DNA of 64,000 nt from Ignelater luminosus (Eukaryota > Arthropoda > Insecta > Coleoptera > Elateridae): assembly GCA_011009095.1 (NCBI GenBank), contig VTPC01000647.1, positions 51,552 through 115,551 of the forward strand, read 5' to 3'. Position numbers and translations under genes: made by a program. This document shows positions 56,367 to 64,000 of the stretch, in pieces. Below the pieces are notes generated by a model that did no database searches, was not told the DNA's origin, and saw only the letters and a list, made by a program, of their open reading frames with translations. Position 1 is the stretch's first letter. Every line of letters begins with the position of its first letter.

Positions 56367-57660
56367 ACACATCGTTCAATAAGTCCCGAGACTAACAACG
56401 AAAACAACATTTTTTTTTTCAAAAATCATTTTTATTCATCAATATAATCTCCTTTTAAAGTGATACAATCTTTCCAACGCCTTTCCAACATTTCTATACC
56501 ATGTTTATAGAAGGATTTATCCTTTGCTTCAAAATAGGCTTCAGTTTCGGCAATGACCTCCTCATTCGAGCCAAATTTTTTTCCCTGGAGCATTTTTTTG
56601 AGATCAGCAAAGAGCCAGTAGTCGCTGGGGGCTAAATCTGGCGAATACGGGGGGTGGGGAAGCAAATCAAAGCCCAACTCGTAGATTTTTGCCATTGTTT
56701 TCATGGACTTGTGGCATGGTGCATTGTCTTGCTGAAAAAGGATTTTTTTCTTCTTCATGTGCGGTCGTTTTGCTGCGATCTCCTCTTTCAAACGTACCAA
56801 CAAGTCAATATAATAATCACTGTTGATCGATTTACCTTTTTCCAGGTAGTCAATGAAAATGACGCCATGTGTATCCCAAAAAACAGACGCCATGACTTTG
56901 CCAGCAGATTGCTGCGTTTTTGGACGCTTTGGGCGGCTTTCGCCAGCCATGCGCCACTCAGATGATTGCCGATTCGACTCCGGAGTGAAATGATGTATCC
57001 ATGTTTCATCCATGGTCACGTATCGACGCAGGAAATCCTTTTTATTGCGAGTAAATAGCGATAAACAGCTCTCTGAATCGTCGATTCGTTGCTGTTTTTG
57101 TTCCATTGAAAGCAATCGCGGCACCCACTTGGAAAAAACCTTTTTCATGCTCAATTTTTCATGAAGGATTGTAAATACGCTTCCAGATGATATCTGTGTC
57201 ATTTCTGCAATCTCACGGACCTTTACTTTGCGATTTTTCATTACGATCTTGAATACTTCACTCACATTTTCCGGTGTAACGGCTTCCAAAGGCCTACCCG
57301 AACGTTCCGCATCGTTTGTGTCCGTACGACCACGTTTAAACTCAGCATACCAACGACAAATCGTTGATTTGGATGGAGAGGAGTCCGGGTAACGTTTCTC
57401 AAGCCATTGCTGGGCTTCTACGGTATTTTTACCCATTAAAAAACAATGTTTTAACAACACGCGAAACTCGCTTTGTTCCATTTTTCAAACAAATTACAAA
57501 GTGACTTTACTCTAACCTCGATAACTCTGCTGTTTGTGGTCCAATCGACGTGAAATTTTTACACGTTTCATGTGAAGGTTCGCACTCTAGGGAAATGTGG
57601 CTAGTTTGGTACTACTAGCACCATCTCTGGGTTAGTCTCGGGACTTATTGAACGATGTGT
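56367..57660 (-). mobile_element. intact Himar-like mariner transposon
   Basis: A 1294-bp element whose 30-bp ends are exact inverted copies (56367-56396, starting acacatcgttcaataagtcc, and 57631-57660). TA stands at 56365-56366 and 57661-57662. The ends share ataagtcc with the irritans-subfamily termini. It contains an uninterrupted transposase. Perfect ends and an intact gene argue for a recent insertion. Confidence 0.95.
56432..57481 (-). CDS. mariner transposase, irritans (Himar-like) type, intact
   Basis: A 349-residue frame starting MEQSEFRVLLKHCFLMGK, the usual size for this family. The N terminus has two helix-turn-helix motifs (around STICRWYAEFKRG and VREIAEMTQISSGSVFTIL) joined by a SGRP hook. 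The WVPRLLS linker is close to the family WVPHEL. Catalytic aspartates are in VTMDETW, FQQDNAPCHKS and YSPDLAPSDY, with 34 residues between the second and third (DD34D). The wording is strikingly like the horn-fly Himar1 enzyme (KVMASVFWDTHGVIFIDYLE, RPHMKKKK). No stop or missing motif is seen, so it may be active. Mariners of this subfamily are known for horizontal transfer between insects. Confidence 0.95.
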   Translation of the reverse strand: MEQSEFRVLLKHCFLMGKNTVEAQQWLEKRYPDSSPSKSTICRWYAEFKRGRTDTNDAERSGRPLEAVTPENVSEVFKIVMKNRKVKVREIAEMTQISSGSVFTILHEKLSMKKVFSKWVPRLLSMEQKQQRIDDSESCLSLFTRNKKDFLRRYVTMDETWIHHFTPESNRQSSEWRMAGESRPKRPKTQQSAGKVMASVFWDTHGVIFIDYLEKGKSINSDYYIDLLVRLKEEIAAKRPHMKKKKILFQQDNAPCHKSMKTMAKIYELGFDLLPHPPYSPDLAPSDYWLFADLKKMLQGKKFGSNEEVIAETEAYFEAKDKSFYKHGIEMLERRWKDCITLKGDYIDE

Positions 57661-57838
57661 TAAATTGAGAAGTAAGGCAATTTTGGTAAACTAAATAAAT
57701 ATGAAAAATCAGTTTAGCTTCACTGGTTATCAAAGATCTGTCAACTTCAAAAACCTAACCTTAAAATATTCTAATATTTTTAATTAGATATATTTTTAAA
57801 TTATTTTGTTTAGTCGTAGAAAAAGTATATGTTATGTA

Positions 57839-60800
57839 TAGGCCCGACGAGAGGGGGGGAGAGGCGGTAAAAATTACCGGGGCCCGGCGGCCTTAAAGAG
57901 CTGACTTGATTTTTTTTTTAATATTCTGGACAACTTAAAAAACTAGCAAAGTTAAGATTTCATTTTCTTACAATAACTTTGGTGAACATTGTAAAATGAA
58001 TGAATTTCGAAGAAAACTTGCCTACAATCCTGCAATACAAATTTGGAAATTCTAGAATTTATTACCTGTCTATAATTCTAACGCCTTAACCTTCTTTAAG
58101 CCGATACCTAATAAAGTGTGTTGTTTACTGTAAGAACTTTACTTGAATTGGAACTTGTAAATCATCCCCTAAAGCATGTTCAGCTATCTCAACTTGTCTT
58201 TATTTTCCATCTTATTATGTATAATTCCTGTAGAAGAGAGTCCTTTATCTTTTTTATTTAATTTTAGTAAAGCCATGGCAATTTGTCTGCAAAAGGCCAA
58301 ATGACCTAATTTGCCGATATGCATTTTATGAATTTGCAAAGCGTTTTGGACCGCTAAATCGATTGAATTTGTAATAAGTGTAATAAGTCAACTTTGAAAT
58401 TAGTTGCTATATTTCGTTTAACTTTAACGCAGATTGAAGGGACGGATTGTAATTGCTATTTCCCTTCAGAAAAGTGGAAGTTCTAATATTTTAAAATCTT
58501 TCATAAAATAAAATACATACTTCTAAAGCTTTTCTGTTAACAGAATTTTTATGAATTGCTGTCGTTCATTTGCACCCTCAAAATAATGTAAAAGTTTATT
58601 ACGGTCCGATACAAATGCACCGACGAAAGGTTTGTACGTGTTTACCCGAGAAGTTGATTGTGGGAATCTCATCATAAAATAACTTGTATGTAGGGACAAC
58701 TTTAAATTTATTACTTTCGTAAAAATAAAAAATATTTTAGCGAAGATCTTACAGTGCAGTGCAGTCCCATAGTTAGTCCGAAAAATCTTGTGAAAGTGTT
58801 CTGAACTAAAATATATTTTGTTTTACGAGTATTACATATTGTAGTTTATAGAAATTGTTGATTAGTTGATAAAACATTTACGAAGACTGAAATTTTCCTG
58901 GCTATTTACTACTTTATCTATCAGCTACAGTAAAATAAGGTCTTATACATAAAATAAAAATTGCAGAAAGTGCTTATTTAGACTACCTGCCGTATATACT
59001 TGGATGTTTAAAATCTTCTTAAAAGGTAGGTGGCAGCAATATCATTATTATTCTAGCAATAAGTTCAGATCCAATCCGTATTTTCGTTTTAATTTCTAGA
59101 TAGCGTTTTTGTCCCTTTGCATTTCTTACAATGAATTATCATCACAAATCTGGTGCACAAAAACGGAATGAACAAAAAGACAGAGGAAAAAAAAGCTGCT
59201 GTAGGAAAAAGAACTCTTGAAAGTATGGGATTTACAACTTTCTCGCGTCCTCAGTTACCGGAAGCTGAAAAACTCACATCTGAAGTTGAGGCAACACCAT
59301 CTGAAAACAGTGAAAACTCAGAAGTGATTAAAAATAATGGTAATAAAAGGGTTTCCAGTAATACATTGTGCGGAATTACCGTCTCCTTTGGTTCCCATTC
59401 ATCTGAAGTTAGCAAATTTATAACTGAAAGTGAAAATACTTCACCCGACAGCAGTGAGAATTCAGAAGTAACTGAGAATTACCCTAATAATGAAAATATT
59501 TCTGGTAATGCAATGGATTCTTCCAGTAATGTACCGTCTTCAGACACACAATCTACTTCCACAAACGAAATCGGATTGGGTAATGATAAGAACTTGTTAA
59601 ATTTTGATATTGGCCTTTTAGGATCCAAATTCACAACACCAGAAATAGAAGATGCTATTCGACGAGGTCCAGAACAATACCCGAAAAATTTCCCAAGAGA
59701 TAAAGATGGAAATAAATTTCCTGTGGGTATATTAAATGTACAATTAAAGAATGATGAAGTAATTCCCCGAGACTGGCTAGTATGGAGTAAGGCGAAACAA
59801 GCTTTCTTCTGCTTCCCTTGTCGCTTATTTGTAAACTTCCGGAAGCTCAGCGTTCAATTCTCACAATTGAAACTGGTTGGGGACCTTCTAAAGGTTATCA
59901 TAAACTTTACAGCAGAGTACCTGAACATGAAAATAGCAATAATCATTGAGCATGTTATATAAAATGGCGAAATTTACAATCTAATCTAAATAAGAGTACA
60001 ACTGTCGACTGTTTACTGCTCCACCAAATTCAAAACGAAACCCAATTGTAGAAGGAATTACTACGACGATTTCTGGATGTGATTTTATTTCTTGCAGAAC
60101 GTGGATTGGGTTTTAGGGAAAGCAGTCATTTAATTGGAGATCCAAGGAATGGCAACTTCTTGGGAATATTGGAGATTATCAGCCACTATAATCCATTACT
60201 AGCAGAGCACATGAAGAAAGTAAAACAATCGCAGTTTGAAAAGAGAAGATTACCAGTACATTATCTGTCAGCCGATATCCAGAACGAATTTATTTCATGC
60301 TGTGCCGAATTTGTTTTTAATAGAATTTTAAAAGAAAGAGAAACGGTCAAGTATTTTTCAATTATTGTAGATGCCACACCTGACTCTGCACACATTGAAC
60401 AGACTACATTCATTTTACGTTATGTTCTTCAAAATAAAAACACGGGTGAATATGAAATTTTTGAAAGATTTTTGGAGTTTGTAAATTGTAATAAAAAAAC
60501 CGGAGAAGCCATCGCAAATTTAATCTTAGAGATACTCCAGAAACGCAAAATCCCAATAAGTGATTGTCGTGGACAAGGATATGACAACGGCTCTAACATG
60601 AGCGGATCATATAAATTTGCCCAAACTCGAATTTTAGAAGTCAATCCGTTAGCTATTTTTTCTCCTTGTGCTTGTCACAGTTTGAATCTTTACGGTGTTC
60701 ATGCAGCAGAGTGTTGCCCTGAAGTGATAACATTCTTTGGAATTGTGCAAAAGCTGTATAATATATTTAGTGGCAGCCCTCAAAGATGGGAAATTTTGAA

Positions 60801-62203
60801 AGAAAATATTGGTTGTTCCATTCATTCTCTATCAAACACACGCTGGTCTGCTAGAGTAGAAAGTGTTAAACCCATCGTAAACAATCTTCCGAAAACTTAA
60901 ATATGCAGACTGAGTTCGCGATAACTCGTCAAAAGAAACGAAAAAGAAGAGCGGACGAATCGCCATCATTCGACGAATCCTTAAATTTAAGTCCAGAAAG
61001 TACATTTAAATGTAATGTATTTAATGTTCTTCTAGACACCATTATTGCCAATATAACGAGGCGATTCGAGGCGGCGAAGGCAGTAAATTCTTTATTCAGC
61101 GTACTGTGGGAATTTAAGCAACTAGAAGACGAAGAAATTATAGAAAAGTCAACAAAGTTACAAAATCAACATCAACAAGGTTTTAGTGAAAATATTACCG
61201 ATGAACTTTTACATTTAAAAGCAGTCTATAGAGCAAATTTTCAAGAAAATCTTTCACCTTTGGAATTATTAAACAAGATAATTGAATTTAGGCTAGGAAC
61301 GATCTTTCCCAACACAATTGTTGCGCTGAGGATCTTCAACACAATACCTGTAACAGTGGCACAAGCAGAACGGTCTTTCAGGTGCCTTTCTAGAGTAAAA
61401 GATGTTCTAAGATCCATAATGACTCAAAACCGACTAAGTGACCTAGGGTTGCTATCAGTGGAGGCAGAATTGGTGAAGAAGTGCGACTTTTCTGAAATAA
61501 TTAGCATATTTTCTAATCGCAAAGCTCGAAAGACGCCACTTAATTAATTTTACAAAATGTCATTTATGTATACAGTCGTGTGTAGAAAAAAGCGGAACAA
61601 TGTTCTTAGCTTTATCCAGCACCTCTTAATAAATACTCTAATACTAAGAAAGAATTTGAACAAAACCATAGTAATCAAAATAAAATTAAAAAATTATTTT
61701 ATAATCAATCATTAATTGGTATTTTTTTTCTTTTATTGGGATATTGAATAAAACATTATACTGCACATGTGTGCTAACAGGTATACTCCTTCGACTTTTT
61801 TCTCGGTGGGTATTACGTTACTTAGCCCACTTGTACAGTATATAACTGTTTATCTCAGGGGATTTTAGTGGACAACTATGGATGTTGTTTGAAGAAGGAA
61901 AACAGGCTGCTTAGCAGATAAACAGAATAAATAAAAATACCAACCAAAAAATAACTACTGTCACACTTTTTTCGACACACAACTGCATCGCGAATTACAA
62001 TTGCTGTAGTACAAATTTTTTAGTCAAGAAACATGTACTTCATTTAGTTTGCAATGTTATTTGGAAATAAATTTTTTAAATTTCTGTTTTGCGTATCATT
62101 TGTATACTGGGTCGATCTTTTTTTGGAGTACTATCTGTTTCTGTTGGAGGGGGGCCCGGAAAATAACCTTTACCGGGGCCCGAACTTCCTCTCGGCGGCC
62201 CTG
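57839..62203 (+). mobile_element. complete but disabled hAT transposon
   Basis: The 4365-bp element ends in 15-bp imperfect inverted repeats (taggcccgacgagag at the left; cagggccgccgagag read from the right). It is bounded by an exact 8-bp target duplication, GTTATGTA, at 57831-57838 and 62204-62211. Subterminal GC-rich blocks (taccggggcccgg-like) occur at both ends. The transposase gene inside is broken. It lies just right of the Himar-like element. Confidence 0.93.
59153..61547 (+). pseudogene. hAT transposase pseudogene (TTF zinc finger / DUF4371 / dimerisation)
   Basis: Three frames carry the parts in order. 59153-59962 has a serine/asparagine-rich start and a TTF-type zinc-finger block (PRDWLVWSKAKQAFFCFPCR). 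60079-60900 has the DUF4371-type core (GLGFRESSHLIGDPRNGNF, SIIVDATPDSAHIEQTT, CRGQGYDNGSNMSG, SPCACHSLNL). 60903-61547 has the hAT C-terminal dimerisation region (ALRIFNTIPVTVAQAERSF, SIMTQNRLSDLGLLSVE). The family is the ZMYM1-like group. Damage includes a frameshift near 59840-59890, stops near 59960 and 60050, and an apparent internal deletion at about 60890 that joins WSARVESVKP to a later region. It cannot make a full enzyme. Confidence 0.9.
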
Positions 62204-62211
62204 GTTATGTA

Positions 62212-64000
62212 CAAATCGATCGCATTCGGCCAATTGGGGCACTCTCAAACATCTTCCTCGTGCGATGTGGGCATCATCCGCTCTCGTTATACAATATACT
62301 AGGAGTATTTCGTTTCAAATGAAATATTTCAAGACTAAAGCCCTGGTCATATTATGAAATAATTTGATCAAATTGACTTGATAGTCAGTCTAGAATGATG
62401 ACGTCAAAACAGACAAACTCAAGTTAGTATCAAACTGAGTGGTCGCACTATAAATAAAATAGTTTGGTCAAACTATGAGGTTAGGTAGCCGTATTTGCGT
62501 TGGTATTTACAAAAATACTGCGTATTTTTTAAATTTTGTGAAGTTAGAATCTTAATTTATTATTTGTTTTACATTTTGTTGTTTTCTTATTTCTTATTCA
62601 CTACTGACCACAAAAAAACTGTAATAATTATATTTTCACGTTCGTTAAAAAAAGTGCAACATTTTTCATTAATTTTCGTTTATAAAGGATGCATTTGTTT
62701 CATCGCGATGAAAGCGTGAAAAAAACCGCCATAACGGTTCATTTTTTCACGCATTTGAGTGAAAAAAAGTATCGTAACGTGTCATTTTTTAACGCAAAAT
62801 ATTTAAACACATAGGAGGCTGCCGTTGTTATGATACACACTGGCATTTGTCAGAAATTAGAATGCATCGATGTGACGCGTCGTGAAAGCTGTTACTGAAA
62901 TAAGTAGTAGATTTTTATTACGAACGTGAAAAAAGTTTTGTATGCAATTCGTGAGTAAAGTAACTTTTTTTCACTCGGCGGATTTGCACAGTCGTCTACG
63001 GCTCGTGCGGCAAACTTTCCTTCTCGTGAAAAAAAGATACACTTTACTCACTTGTTGCATAAATAACTATTTTACTATAATTAAGTTTTAAAATAATAAT
63101 TAGTTATTATTTTTTAACAATATAATAATTCATTTTAATATCTGTGTGTACAAACACCAGGTGAATTAGTATTATTTTGTAAAAATGAACAAAAAAATCA
63201 GTAATAGCTATTTCAACATTAGGATTAGCATTGAAGCAGAATAAAAATAAACGAAAAGCAAAACAAACACGAATAGCCCGTCACTGCCTGGAAGGCGGTG
63301 TCTGGAGCGGCGTTGGTGACGGCGCGGCTAGCTCAGTTGCTGCTGGTGGAACCCTTGGAGTGGAACACAGCCCGTTGTAGTGTCGAAACAAGGATTTGTT
63401 TATCTTTTTAAGAGCCGTAATGTTGCAGGAAATCCCAAGGAATTCCCTATTACAGCATGCAAACGGAATACGGTTATTTTATAATAATAACCGTATTAAA
63501 CCCCTTTTGAAGTCAATAATTGCGATTATGCAATGTTGAGAATTTCCGTAAATAAAACACGTAATATAGTTTTAAAGCTGGGCGACCCACGGTATTGTTA
63601 CTCGGCGCAGGTAGGCGATCTCGAAGATGTGAACAGACCCCGGGCGGTTTGTTGACCGTTCGAAGAGGGCTAGCAAGCGTGAAGTCTTGAATTGTTACAG
63701 CTGGAGCTGGATGTGTGTTGGCGAATATAGGTCGCTGAAAGTAGAATCTTAAGAAGCTTAGTGAGAGAGGTTGTAGAACTCCTTCGATAAGTTCTAATCG
63801 TTCTGTTTCGGTCAGCGGTTAATAGTTATCTATCGAAGACCGTCGAAGGTCTGTGACAGTCCTGCCTGATAGTCAAGTTTGATCAACCTGACTGATAGTG
63901 TGACATAAGGTTTGTTCATTTGTTGCACTAGTTCGGCACTTTTTATAATTTTTACACTAAATCCGTTCGTTTGTGAAATTAGTGCTGTACTAACTTGAAC
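62212..64000. other. no gene recognised; palindromes and repeated motifs
   Basis: Small perfect or near-perfect palindromes lie at 62361-62374 (aatttgatcaaatt) and 62461-62474 (agtttggtcaaact). Between 62630 and 63050 the motif cgtgaaaaaa and its complement recur many times, with ttttttcacg facing it. From 63270 to the end the G+C content rises and no domain is seen. This could be the start of a retroelement or a 5' UTR. Confidence 0.4.

Overview
The window is AT-rich animal nuclear DNA, almost certainly from an insect. Genes have short introns (often 50-60 bp) with GT-AG boundaries, and the intergenic DNA is full of mariner/Tc1, hAT, TTAA-flanked and LINE relics. A beetle would fit the compact introns, but the order cannot be fixed from sequence alone. 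A 400-base run of N (47564-47963) is an assembly gap. Exon structures below were built by hand from splice signals and remembered protein families, with no transcript or database support.

Layout. 1-4.3 kb: no gene; a LINE endonuclease scrap, a TTAA-flanked element, a MITE and a CT microsatellite. 4.3-6.5 kb (+): a two-exon gene for a secreted leucine-rich-repeat protein, followed by a foldback element. 7.6-24.9 kb: gene-poor, with an intact DD37D mariner-like transposon, a LINE with a Tc1 relic nested in it, and a small hAT-type MITE. 25.0-33.5 kb (+): a four-exon L-threonine 3-dehydrogenase (TDH) gene carrying two lesions, its first intron holding a dead mariner. 33.6-38.0 kb (-): the complete DNA primase large subunit gene (PRIM2), tail to tail with TDH. 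38.2-55.1 kb (-): about 29 exons encoding the C-terminal half of a HYDIN-like axonemal protein, with large introns holding a dead DD37E element, the gap and a compound foldback. 56.4-57.7 kb: an intact Himar-like mariner. 57.8-62.2 kb: a complete but disabled hAT element with an 8-bp target duplication. 62.2-64 kb: no gene recognised.

The host genes are unrelated in function: mitochondrial threonine catabolism (TDH), replication priming (PRIM2) and ciliary central-pair structure (HYDIN). HYDIN and PRIM2 run in the same direction with only 196 bp between stop and start, and that spacer carries an E2F-type site. I found no clearly novel biological system. The most useful leads are the two-lesion TDH gene, two transposons with intact transposase and perfect or near-perfect ends, a nested insertion with its empty site preserved in the same window, a LINE arranged as in twin priming, a compound foldback element, and the absence of any N-terminal HYDIN exon in the last 9 kb.
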